A stretch of DNA of 19,010 nucleotides, taken from Anaerolineae bacterium (GTDB lineage Bacteria > Chloroflexota > Anaerolineae > JAFGEY01). A program made the position numbers and the translations under genes. Shown piece by piece: positions 1 through 6,454 of the stretch (position 1 is its first letter; the number at the start of each line of letters is the position of its first letter). The stretch is taken from NCBI GenBank assembly GCA_016931365.1, contig JAFGEY010000009.1, forward strand, positions 1 through 19,010, given 5' to 3'. The notes under the pieces are model-generated. The model had not been told where the DNA came from. It saw only the letters and a list, made by a program, of their open reading frames with translations, and ran no database searches.

Positions 1-63
1 CCGAGACGACGCGGACGCCCTTCTTTTGAGATGCAGAAACTCGTCGAAAAATGGTGCAATTGA
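1..63 (+). CDS. Possible C-terminal end of a gene cut by the window edge
   Basis: The first plus-strand frame is open from base 1 to a TGA at 61-63. It would encode about 20 residues rich in Arg/Gly at the start (RRRGRP) and ending LVEKWCN. The RGRP run resembles an AT-hook-like or basic DNA-binding tail, but 20 residues are too few to name a family. The frame would run head-on into the HNH gene, whose stop is at 70-72 on the other strand, giving a tight convergent pair. A chance open frame of this length is quite possible. Confidence 0.25.
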   Translation, partial: PRRRGRPSFEMQKLVEKWCN

Positions 64-69
64 CCACGA

Positions 70-762
70 TTAAGTGCAGGGATACCCAGCGACAATCAAT
101 TCTTGAAATTTTTGTTCATCATTGCCTGCTAAATACCATATATCTCTTTGCCCTTCCCAAGAATCTGGATTCGGAACATAGGCGAGATCGGAGCGAGTTG
201 GAGATACGAAAGTGTGTTGTCCAATCAAGTCAAGGAAAACTCGTATTTTTTCGCCTAAATTTGTTTTTGCAGCATCAATATCGACGTCAAAAAATGCATA
301 CTCGGGAGTTTTATAACGTTCGTCAAATTCATATAATGGCGTTGTTATACTCCCCAAAAATGGAGTCGCAAAGTCTTGATTTCGCAGAGACATAATGGTT
401 TCGCCCTCACTTGGTAACAGATTACGAATCTTGCTGAAAAGAAATCGATCTGGTTCACGATACTCGGGGTTAGTGACTAGACCATAGCTGTTCTCGACTT
501 TCTTATACCACCTATCTCGATGCCCTTTTAACTCTTCGACCGTATACTTGCGACCTTTGGGATGTCTCGGATTGTAAGACTGTACTTCCGCATGACAATC
601 AAAGCATAAAGGAATGCAATTGTCATAGGTATTATCTCCACCATCAGCTTCTTGTATTATGTGATGCAACTCGATTTTCAGTCCGCAAAACTTGTGACAA
701 ATACAGCAGTGTCTACCACAATCAAGAAGAGTCTCTGTCGCAACATCAGGAGGAAACGCCAT
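70..762 (-). CDS. HNH endonuclease domain protein with unknown C-terminal half
   Basis: This 230-residue protein has an N-terminal HNH nuclease module. Zinc-type cysteines sit at 19/22 and 53/56, the His-His pair at 33-34 (IELHHI), an NTYDN segment at 44-48 and a final Cys-His at 56-57. The family cleaves DNA with a metal-bound beta-beta-alpha fold. A basic GRKYTVEELKGHRDRW segment (70-85) follows, as in many stand-alone HNH proteins. Residues from about 95 to 230 match nothing I recognise and contain no membrane segment or signal peptide. The ATG at 762 follows GGAGG by nine bases. The gene is visibly richer in A/T and uses more ATA, AGA and TTA-type codons than its neighbours, which suggests transfer. 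Substrate is unknown; a defence, mobile-element or repair role is possible. Confidence 0.85.
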   Translation of the reverse strand: MAFPPDVATETLLDCGRHCCICHKFCGLKIELHHIIQEADGGDNTYDNCIPLCFDCHAEVQSYNPRHPKGRKYTVEELKGHRDRWYKKVENSYGLVTNPEYREPDRFLFSKIRNLLPSEGETIMSLRNQDFATPFLGSITTPLYEFDERYKTPEYAFFDVDIDAAKTNLGEKIRVFLDLIGQHTFVSPTRSDLAYVPNPDSWEGQRDIWYLAGNDEQKFQELIVAGYPCT

Positions 763-838
763 CTTAGGTAGCCTCCATATCTCTACAAATAGACCTGTTG
801 AGTATTAGCTTCGTAGTACTGCCCCAGCGGCATTGCAG

Positions 839-1354
839 CTAAAGGGAATTGGACGTGTTATCTCTGATTCTCCGCAACGCCGCCGCCAGCGGCCCGACGA
901 GCATCACCCCCAGGCCGACCGCTCCGAACACACCGATGGCGATCAGCAGCCACACTTCGGGCTTGTGCTCGATCTCGGTCGATTGCTGCTGCGTATCCTC
1001 GACAAAGGCATTGATCTGGTCGGCCAGCTCGCGCTGCCGTTTGTAATCGGAGGTGTACCAGCCGGAGAACGGTTCGACGCCCTGGTCGGTCAGCAGTTCG
1101 ACGCGATAGGTCGTGCCGTCTTCATCCTCGGATTCGCCCACCTGCGCGCCGCGCACGCCGGAGAGCGTCTTGGGGCCGCTCATGATCCGGCCGAACAGCG
1201 TCGATTTCTGCTCGCAGACAACCTGTCGGGGTTCCGGCCGCCGGCAAGTGAGGGTGGCCGTCCGGCCAAAGAGCAGAAGGAAAACCAGGCTCATGATGAT
1301 GTCGGACAGGCCGATGGCGACGAACAGCAGCAAGCGGCGGTTTTGGCTCAACAT
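839..1354 (-). CDS. Two-helix membrane protein of unknown function
   Basis: The product is 171 residues. The ATG at 1354 is chosen because a GAGGTG Shine-Dalgarno lies just upstream; an in-frame GTG at 1372 lacks one. A hydrophobic helix spans about residues 7-29, and a second lies near the C-terminus (about 133-155), followed by a basic end. Between them is a polar domain beginning LTCRRPEPRQVVCEQ, with two cysteines, and continuing with a YRVELLTDQG strand-like segment. This Cys-x-Arg...Cys plus YRVxLxT pattern recalls uncharacterised membrane proteins in cyanobacteria and Chloroflexota, but I cannot assign a function. The topology suggests an extracytoplasmic beta domain held by two helices. 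It lies 139 bases downstream of a secreted-protein gene on the same strand. Confidence 0.7.
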   Translation of the reverse strand: MLSQNRRLLLFVAIGLSDIIMSLVFLLLFGRTATLTCRRPEPRQVVCEQKSTLFGRIMSGPKTLSGVRGAQVGESEDEDGTTYRVELLTDQGVEPFSGWYTSDYKRQRELADQINAFVEDTQQQSTEIEHKPEVWLLIAIGVFGAVGLGVMLVGPLAAALRRIRDNTSNSL

Positions 1355-1405
1355 AACACACCTCGTTAGCACACTGCATCATCCAATACCTGCGGGCGAA
1401 TCCTA

Positions 1406-1463
1406 TTTGGACAGGATAAACAAGATTGATTTGAATCCTGTTCATCCTGTCAATCCCGTCAAA
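1406..1463. repeat. Dispersed inverted repeat (GACAGGAT type)
   Basis: A perfect outer arm GACAGGAT (1410-1417) pairs with ATCCTGTC (1444-1451). An inner near-perfect arm AACAAGATT pairs with AATCCTGTT around a short GATTTG loop. The motif then continues as CAATCCCGTCAAAATC, a degenerate tandem of the same CCTGTCAAT unit. Repeats built from ACAGGAT/ATCCTGT units are known as short dispersed elements between genes in many bacterial genomes. Here it fills the gap between two minus-strand surface-protein genes and may fold in the transcript. Confidence 0.6.
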
Positions 1464-1493
1464 ATCGAGATTTCATTCACCGGTATTGCAGCG

Positions 1494-2288
1494 TTATCCG
1501 CGTTCACGGCTTTTTCGAAAAATCCACACGCCGGCGGCCAGGGCAATGGCCAGCGTGAGGAACACAAAGATCGACACGGTCAGCGCGCCCAACTCTTCCT
1601 GTTCGTTCGAAAGTTTGGGCGTCGGCGTGGGGGGAAGTTCGGCCATCACGACGGTCACCGTTGGGGAGGGAGATGGGGACGGCGTGGGCGAAGGCCTGTC
1701 TGTGGCTGTCGGCTGTGGTGTGGGCGTGGGCAACTGTGTAGCAGTTGCCAACGGCACAGCAGTCGCAGTGAGCGCCGGCGTCGACGTCGGTGCCGGCGTG
1801 TTCGTTGCCGCCGCGACGGGGATGGCAATCGGCTCGCCGACGATCGGCGGTTCGAACCCCTGCGCGGTGAGCGTGTATTCACCGAGCATAATCGACTGCC
1901 CGTTTTCCTGCGCGACGGTGACAACCAGAGTCAGCCGGGCGATGGCTTGAGCGGCCAGTTCAGCCACAGCGTAACTGACCATACCTCTCTGACCCTCAGT
2001 TGGAGCGCTGATCGTCCAGGTTTCGTCGCCGGCAGCAGCCGCTTGAAAAAGGGCGCCTTCGGGCAGGATCACGTCAAGCTGCACCTGCTGGACGGCTGCC
2101 TCGCTGATGTTCTGGATTTCGAACGTAAAGGTCAGTTGATCGCCTTGAGCCGGCGTTGGCGGTTCAAAGGTGATGGTCAGCGACAGCGGCACATTGGGTG
2201 CGGCAAATGCGTTCGCGGCTGGCGCGGTCGCAGAAAAAGCGCCCCAAAAAATGAATACAAGTATGGCCAGACAGTTTTTGTTCCTCAC
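1494..2288 (-). CDS. Secreted beta-domain protein with Thr-Pro stalk and C-terminal membrane anchor
   Basis: The start is taken as GTG at 2288, which follows GAGGAG by five bases. An upstream in-frame ATG at 2345 lies inside a dispersed palindrome and has no ribosome site. The product is 264 residues. It has a signal peptide with a hydrophobic core (about 7-18) and likely cleavage near ANA (25-27). An N-terminal domain follows, resembling DUF11/CARDB-type adhesion repeats (TFEPPTPAQGDQLTFTFEIQN, LDVILPEGA). Then comes a low-complexity stalk of Thr-Pro, Ser-Pro and Ala-Thr units over about 65 residues. A single membrane helix (about 233-255) ends in Arg/Lys as a stop-transfer anchor. It is therefore a surface-displayed protein, possibly a glycosylated stalk. 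A strong promoter lies at 2389-2417. The ligand is unknown. Confidence 0.75.
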   Translation of the reverse strand: MRNKNCLAILVFIFWGAFSATAPAANAFAAPNVPLSLTITFEPPTPAQGDQLTFTFEIQNISEAAVQQVQLDVILPEGALFQAAAAGDETWTISAPTEGQRGMVSYAVAELAAQAIARLTLVVTVAQENGQSIMLGEYTLTAQGFEPPIVGEPIAIPVAAATNTPAPTSTPALTATAVPLATATQLPTPTPQPTATDRPSPTPSPSPSPTVTVVMAELPPTPTPKLSNEQEELGALTVSIFVFLTLAIALAAGVWIFRKSRERG

Positions 2289-2326
2289 CCCAGCTCCTCG
2301 AATGATACAGTTTGAAAAAGTTGGCA

Positions 2327-2374
2327 AGAAACCAGGTTTTTGCAAGCGAGCTTGCTCGCCGAAACCTGGTTTCT
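2327..2374. repeat. Dispersed palindrome with nested hairpin in a 5' leader
   Basis: AGAAACCAGGTTT (2327-2339) is the exact reverse complement of AAACCTGGTTTCT (2362-2374). Between the arms is a second perfect hairpin, GCGAGC-TT-GCTCGC (2346-2359). The 48-base unit lies between the promoter at 2389-2417 and the GTG start of the secreted protein, so it should be transcribed as a leader hairpin. The form suggests a miniature dispersed element of the REP or MITE kind. Confidence 0.75.
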
Positions 2375-2388
2375 GTCGTCATGTTGTG

Positions 2389-2417
2389 ATTATATCGGGA
2401 ACGTTCCTGCTGGTCAA
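2389..2417 (-). promoter_or_regulatory. Sigma-70 promoter for the secreted stalk protein
   Basis: On the minus strand TTGACC (2417-2412) and TATAAT (2394-2389) are separated by exactly 17 bases. Transcription would start near 2382, about 94 bases before the GTG at 2288. The site sits just past the ssrA terminator, so the gene appears independently transcribed. Confidence 0.75.
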
Positions 2418-2423
2418 ACGGCA

Positions 2424-2453
2424 TGAAAAAACCCGGCCAACGCCGGGCTTTTT
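2424..2453 (-). terminator. Rho-independent terminator of ssrA
   Basis: Read on the minus strand, GCCCGGCG-TT-GGCCGGGT forms a GC-rich stem followed by a run of T. It is preceded by a matching A run that can extend the stem. It begins a few bases after the mature 3' end of the tmRNA. Confidence 0.85.
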
Positions 2454-2459
2454 CATCGA

Positions 2460-2845
2460 TGGAGATGCCGGGAATCGAACCCGGGTCCGAAGAATTCGAC
2501 CGTGAATATACTACAAGCTTGTTCGTTCTTTGTTTATTTCGTCCAGATTTGCCCCGAACGACAGGGTCGCATCCAAACTAGCCGATGATCTTGGGCCTAC
2601 GGTATCGGCGTCGAGCAGGCCGCACCCCAGTCTTTATAACGCCCACTCCCAAGGCACCGGGGGAACCTCGGGGTGAACGTGATACCCGCAGGTATCGGGT
2701 TCTCCTTAGGGATGCTTACGCAGCCATCGGGAGAGCCGCGAGATTTGGTCTCTTGGCATTTGATAGTTTGCCCGGTTTTTACGAGGCCCTGGCGCCTCGG
2801 CTTGCAATCCAGGATCAGCCTTCCCCGTCGAAGCCGATCATCCCC
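2460..2845 (-). ncRNA. ssrA: Transfer-messenger RNA (tmRNA)
   Basis: This 386-base RNA rescues stalled ribosomes. The 5' end GGGGATGATCGGCTTCGACG (from 2845) is the canonical tmRNA start. The 3' end has a T-arm (CCGGGTTCGATTCCCGG) and CATCTCC, which pairs with GGGGATG to make a 7-bp acceptor stem with the G3-U wobble needed by alanyl-tRNA synthetase. The discriminator A is at 2460; CCA is not encoded. A CCGAGG...CCTCGTAAAAA segment (2776-2800) matches the PK1 region. The tag frame starts at GGC (2772-2770) and encodes GKLSNAKRPNLAALPMAA before TAA (2718-2716). The stop lies in the loop of a GATG...CATC hairpin inside CTCTCC...GGAGA, as in helix 5 of other tmRNAs. The GGC AAA start resembles the Bacillus tag; the MAA end replaces the common LAA. 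Confidence 0.96.
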
Positions 2846-2856
2846 AATATGTCTCG

Positions 2857-2885
2857 ATTATATCATACAGTGCGCGAAACTTCAA
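2857..2885 (-). promoter_or_regulatory. ssrA promoter inside the 3' end of glgX
   Basis: On the minus strand TTGAAG (2885-2880) and TATAAT (2862-2857) are spaced by 17 bases. Transcription would start near 2850, a few bases before the mature tmRNA 5' end. The -35 box and spacer lie within the last glgX codons and its TGA stop, so tmRNA has its own start signal even though glgX reads in the same direction. Confidence 0.8.
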
Positions 2886-4992
2886 GTGCCCGATTTGCCT
2901 CATCGATGCCAGTGTTGTGTGCGATCAAAACGATCACCGACCGCGCCTTGGCGACGATGGTTTTCGACTTTATCTCAGGTTCCTCGCCCGGCTCGGCGAT
3001 GTCCTGCGGCGACGGCAGCGCGGTGTCGACGGCGCGCTGCCAGGGGCTGCCTGCCGGACGCGGCGGCAGCTCAAACTCAAGGTCTTCCCAGTAGGCGTTA
3101 AACACAATGTGGATGTCGTCGTCATCGTAGGGCGCGCCGCTCAAGGTCATCGCGATGCTGTGCGAATAATAGCTCCAATCCGGTTGGTTGAGTTTGACGC
3201 CGTGCCAGTGCACGCTCAGAAATACCCAGTTGTCGACGGCACTCGACGTTGCAGGATACATTTTCAAGTTTAATGCCGGATGCTGACGGTTGAAATGGAT
3301 CATCCTGCGCGTGAAACGAAGCAGTTCTTGCTGGCGATCGACGTCATTCCAATTGAACCAACTGATCTCATTGTTCTGGCAGTAGGCATTGTTGTTGCCG
3401 CCCTGTGTGTGGCGCACTTCGTCGCCGGAAAGCAGCATGGGCGTGCCCTGGGAGACAAGCAGGGTTGCCAATGCGTTCTTGATCTGTTGCTCGCGCAACG
3501 CCTCAATTTGCGGATGGGTGGTCGGCCCTTCGATGCCGTGGTTCCAGCTCCAATTTTCATCCAGGCCGTCGCGGTTGTTTTCGCCGTTGGCCTCGTTATG
3601 TTTGCGGTTAAAGGACACCCAGTCGTTGAGGGTAAACCCATCGTGGCAGGTGATAAAGTTGATGCTGCGGTGCAGCACGTGGTCGGGCGCAGTGTAAATG
3701 TCGGGGCTGCCGAGAACGCGCGCGGCAAAGGCTTGTACGGTGCCCTCATCGCCGCGCAGAAAACGGCGCACATCGTCTCGGTAGCGGCCGTTCCACTCGG
3801 CCCAGCGATGGCCGATAAATGTGCCCACCTGGTACAGCCCGGCGGCATCCCACGCTTCAGCGATGATCTTGGCGCCGGCCAGGTGCGGATCGGATTCGAT
3901 GTCCCACAGAATAGGCGGATCGCGCATCGGGCGGCCCAACTCATCGCGCGAGAGCACCGAGGCCAGGTCAAAGCGAAAGCCGTCGACGTGCATTTCCTGC
4001 ACCCAATAGTGCAGCGCGTCCATAATCAGGCGGCGGACAATGCTGTGATTGCCGTTTAGCGTATTGCCACAGCCGGTATAGTTTTTGTATCGGCTGCGAT
4101 CATTGTGATCGAGCAGATAATAGGCGCGGTTTTCCAACCCACGATAGCATATCGTTGGGCCGTTTTCGTTGCCTTCGGCGGTGTGGTTGAATACCACGTC
4201 AAGAATGACTTCGATGCCTGCTCGGTGCAGCGCCTTGACCATATCGCGAAACTGGTTGATCGGCGAAATGCGCGCGCCCGGTATGCAATATCCGCGGTGT
4301 GGGGCAAAAAAGTTGATCGGATTGTAGCCCCAGTAGTTGGTCAACGGTCTGGTTGAAGCGATGTCTTGCTCATCGAACTGTTGCACGGGCATCAGTTCGA
4401 CCGCGGTAATGCCCAACGATTGGAGATAAGGAATTTTTTCGGTGATCCCGGTAAACGTGCCCGGATGTTGTGTGCCGGATGAGGGGTGCCTGGTCACGCC
4501 GCCGACGTGCATTTCATAGATGATCGTTTCATCGATGGAGCGCTGCAAAGGGCGGTCGCCTTCCCAGTCATAGTCGCTTTCGTCGACGACCACACATTTC
4601 ATCGCGCTGGCTGTGTTATTGCCAAAACCTCTGGCTTGCTGGTGCGACCAGTTGTCGCCATAAACAATCGCTTTGGCGTAGGGATCGAGAAGCACCTTGT
4701 TGGGGTAAAAGCGCAGTCCCTGTTCGGGGATATAAGGCCCATCCACGCGATAGGCGTAAATTTGCCCCGGCCCAATGTCTTGGACCAAAATGTGCCAGTA
4801 ATAAAAAGTGTGATTCGTCTCGGGATCGAATGGGATGACGTGCGCAGGCGTCGGATCGTCATAGGCGTCAAACAGCAGCAGTTCGATGCCGGTGGCGTTC
4901 TTGGTGAACAGCACAAAGTTGACCCCATCCGCTTGAACTGTCGCTCCTAGCGGATAGGGCAGGCCGGGCAGGGTGTGTAACGGTTGAACCAT
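2863..4992 (-). CDS. glgX: Glycogen debranching enzyme, isoamylase type (GH13)
   Basis: The 709-residue protein hydrolyses alpha-1,6 branch links in glycogen or limit dextrins in the cytoplasm. An N-terminal CBM48-like beta domain (about 10-130, starting LPYPLGATVQADGVNFVLFT) precedes the GH13 barrel. Catalytic motifs are all present: DVVFNH (265-270), GFRFD with nucleophile Asp342, AEAWD with acid Glu379, and CHD with His450-Asp451. SGDE (522-525) and the GGNNNAYCQNN stretch are typical of GlgX/TreX. A C-terminal beta domain ends at 709. Length is normal. The ATG at 4992 follows a perfect AGGAGG by seven bases. No other glycogen gene is in the window; ssrA follows directly and its promoter is carved out of this gene's end. 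Confidence 0.95.
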   Translation of the reverse strand: MVQPLHTLPGLPYPLGATVQADGVNFVLFTKNATGIELLLFDAYDDPTPAHVIPFDPETNHTFYYWHILVQDIGPGQIYAYRVDGPYIPEQGLRFYPNKVLLDPYAKAIVYGDNWSHQQARGFGNNTASAMKCVVVDESDYDWEGDRPLQRSIDETIIYEMHVGGVTRHPSSGTQHPGTFTGITEKIPYLQSLGITAVELMPVQQFDEQDIASTRPLTNYWGYNPINFFAPHRGYCIPGARISPINQFRDMVKALHRAGIEVILDVVFNHTAEGNENGPTICYRGLENRAYYLLDHNDRSRYKNYTGCGNTLNGNHSIVRRLIMDALHYWVQEMHVDGFRFDLASVLSRDELGRPMRDPPILWDIESDPHLAGAKIIAEAWDAAGLYQVGTFIGHRWAEWNGRYRDDVRRFLRGDEGTVQAFAARVLGSPDIYTAPDHVLHRSINFITCHDGFTLNDWVSFNRKHNEANGENNRDGLDENWSWNHGIEGPTTHPQIEALREQQIKNALATLLVSQGTPMLLSGDEVRHTQGGNNNAYCQNNEISWFNWNDVDRQQELLRFTRRMIHFNRQHPALNLKMYPATSSAVDNWVFLSVHWHGVKLNQPDWSYYSHSIAMTLSGAPYDDDDIHIVFNAYWEDLEFELPPRPAGSPWQRAVDTALPSPQDIAEPGEEPEIKSKTIVAKARSVIVLIAHNTGIDEANRALEVSRTV

Positions 4993-5321
4993 TCAGAGGC
5001 CTCCTGGGATAATCAAGCCCATTGTAGCACACTGCCATCGGTTTGCCAATTTGCTTGGCGGGTGGGGCGTGTTTCAATTCCAAGGTAGGGCAAACGCTGG
5101 GTTTCGGTACGTGCGACGAGTACATCGCCTGCCCAAACCGCAATCCTACTCAACCGGCGTTTGCCCCAATAGGAAACGCACCCGACGGGTGTCGGAAGGA
5201 TGTTCAAGTCGGGCCGGGTTTGTTCCACGGATGTCAGTAGCGAGTCAGGAATCCAGGTTCGATTCGTGCTAAGCTCAAAGCAGTCGTTTTAACCGGGCAT
5301 ATTTTTCAGAAGGGAGAAAAA
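4993..5321. other. Divergent intergenic spacer with an inverted repeat
   Basis: No convincing gene lies between glgX and the SPFH gene; the short open frames on both strands lack ribosome sites and family features. The spacer holds the glgX promoter at its left end. A long-range inverted repeat, GGGCAAACGCTGG (5088-5100) against CCGGCGTTTGCCC (5154-5166), matches at 12 of 13 positions around a 53-base interior. I found no clear promoter for the plus-strand gene. Confidence 0.6.
5021..5049 (-). promoter_or_regulatory. Promoter of glgX
   Basis: On the minus strand TTGGCA (5049-5044) and TACAAT (5026-5021) are 17 bases apart. Transcription would start near 5014, leaving a leader of about 20 bases before the AGGAGG and ATG of glgX. 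Confidence 0.7.
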
Positions 5322-6347
5322 ATGACAGTTCAACAATTTCAGTACATGGGTGCTTCACAGCGAGACTTGAACCAGGTGCAGCAGGTGCTGCGCATGCTGA
5401 TCTGGGTGGGCGTGTTTATTGTCACCGCAGTTGTGCTGGGTGCGATCACGGCCATTGTCGGGTTCGTCGTGGCAGCAGTTTTGGGCGAAGCCGGCGGCGC
5501 AGCCGGCGCCGGGCTAGTCGGTCTCGTCTCATTTTTCCTGGTTTTTATCATTCCCAGCACCTTGAGCCGTTGCCTGTATGTCGTGCCCGAGTATCAGCGG
5601 GTGGTGGTGCTCAAGCTGGGGCAGTTTGTCGGCGTGCGCGGGCCAGGCCAGTTCTGGATCATTCCTTACCCGCCTTTTTACCAGTCAGCGGCAATGACCC
5701 TGGATATGCGCATCCAGACGCAGGTGATCAAGGCGGCGGAAACGCTGACCAAAGACAACGTGCCGGTGGGCTGTGAGGCAGTCCTGTTTTGGCGCGTCGA
5801 AAACCCCCAGGTTGCCGCGCTCAAGGTCAAAAACCACGCCGAAGCCGTGTACATGGCCGCCAACAGTGCGCTCAAGGACACAATCGGCACGCTGGAACTC
5901 TCCGATCTGCTCGGCCAGCGCGAGGTGGTGGCGCAAAACCTCAAGCAGATCATCGACATGGCGGCGGAAAAGTTCGGCGTCGATGTGTCCTCGGTTGAGA
6001 TCACCGACGTGCACGTGCCCGGCGATTTGATCCAGGAATTGAGCGTTCGTGCCCAGTCGGAGCGTTCAGCGCAGGCCAAGATCATCGAGGCCAAAGCCGA
6101 ACTTGAAGTGGCTCAGCTGTTTCAGGCGGCGGCCAACTCGATGGGCCCCAAGGCGATGGAACTGTACCGGCTCAACGTGCTGGAACGCATCGGCCGCGAA
6201 GAGGGCAGCCAGATCGTGGTCTATGGGCTGGGGTCCGGTGATGAAACGATGTCAAAGCAGATTGCTGCCGCGGCGGCCGGCTCACATGCCGGAAACAGCG
6301 AGCGGCGCCAAAGGACATCGCGCGCGGAGACCCTACCGACAGAATAA
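5322..6347 (+). CDS. SPFH/Band 7 (stomatin-like) membrane protein
   Basis: The 341-residue protein has two hydrophobic segments near its N-terminus (about 24-55 and 61-80), then an SPFH/Band 7 domain. It begins YVVPEYQRVVVLKLGQFVGVRGPG (86-109) and includes the LDMRIQTQ and KDNVPVGCEAVLFWRVENP strands (127-162). A helical, Ala/Glu/Gln-rich region (about 236-290, with AQSERSAQAKIIEAKAELEVAQ) matches the coiled-coil tail of slipins. Family members oligomerise on membranes and organise microdomains, often with NfeD or a protease partner, but no partner is adjacent here. The ATG at 5322 follows AAGGGAG. The C-terminal 30 residues are polar and probably disordered. The exact function is not predictable from sequence. 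Confidence 0.88.
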   Translation: MTVQQFQYMGASQRDLNQVQQVLRMLIWVGVFIVTAVVLGAITAIVGFVVAAVLGEAGGAAGAGLVGLVSFFLVFIIPSTLSRCLYVVPEYQRVVVLKLGQFVGVRGPGQFWIIPYPPFYQSAAMTLDMRIQTQVIKAAETLTKDNVPVGCEAVLFWRVENPQVAALKVKNHAEAVYMAANSALKDTIGTLELSDLLGQREVVAQNLKQIIDMAAEKFGVDVSSVEITDVHVPGDLIQELSVRAQSERSAQAKIIEAKAELEVAQLFQAAANSMGPKAMELYRLNVLERIGREEGSQIVVYGLGSGDETMSKQIAAAAAGSHAGNSERRQRTSRAETLPTE

Positions 6348-6395
6348 GCTCTGTTTAGAGCCCGCGTGTTTACAATTCTATCCAAATTAGCATAA

Positions 6396-6431
6396 AACAC
6401 ACAAGCCCCTCGCAAGAGGGGCTTGTGTGTT
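6396..6431. terminator. Bidirectional terminator between SPFH gene and araB
   Basis: A perfect 16-bp stem (6396-6411 with 6416-6431) is closed by a GCAA tetraloop. It lies between two convergent genes. In the minus direction it is followed by TTTT, so it is best for araB; in the plus direction only TTAA follows, but the stem is very strong. Confidence 0.8.
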
Positions 6432-6454
6432 AAGCGGGGCGTTCAAGCAAGTCG

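Noticed and set aside
1620..1800. GTGGGCG-like tandem pattern that could be taken for a DNA repeat array
   Set aside because: It is the complement of codons for the Thr-Pro/Ser-Pro stalk and is explained by protein low complexity.
1113..2315. 400-codon plus-strand frame across two minus-strand genes
   Set aside because: It crosses a non-coding repeat, is antisense to two genes with good starts, and has an Arg-rich composition typical of shadow frames.
5256..5265. GGTTCGATTC, identical to a tRNA T-loop motif
   Set aside because: No acceptor, D-arm or anticodon stem can be folded around it, so it is not a tRNA.
5051..5272. 73-codon plus-strand frame in the glgX-SPFH spacer
   Set aside because: No ribosome site, no domain, and it spans the inverted repeat; treated as chance.
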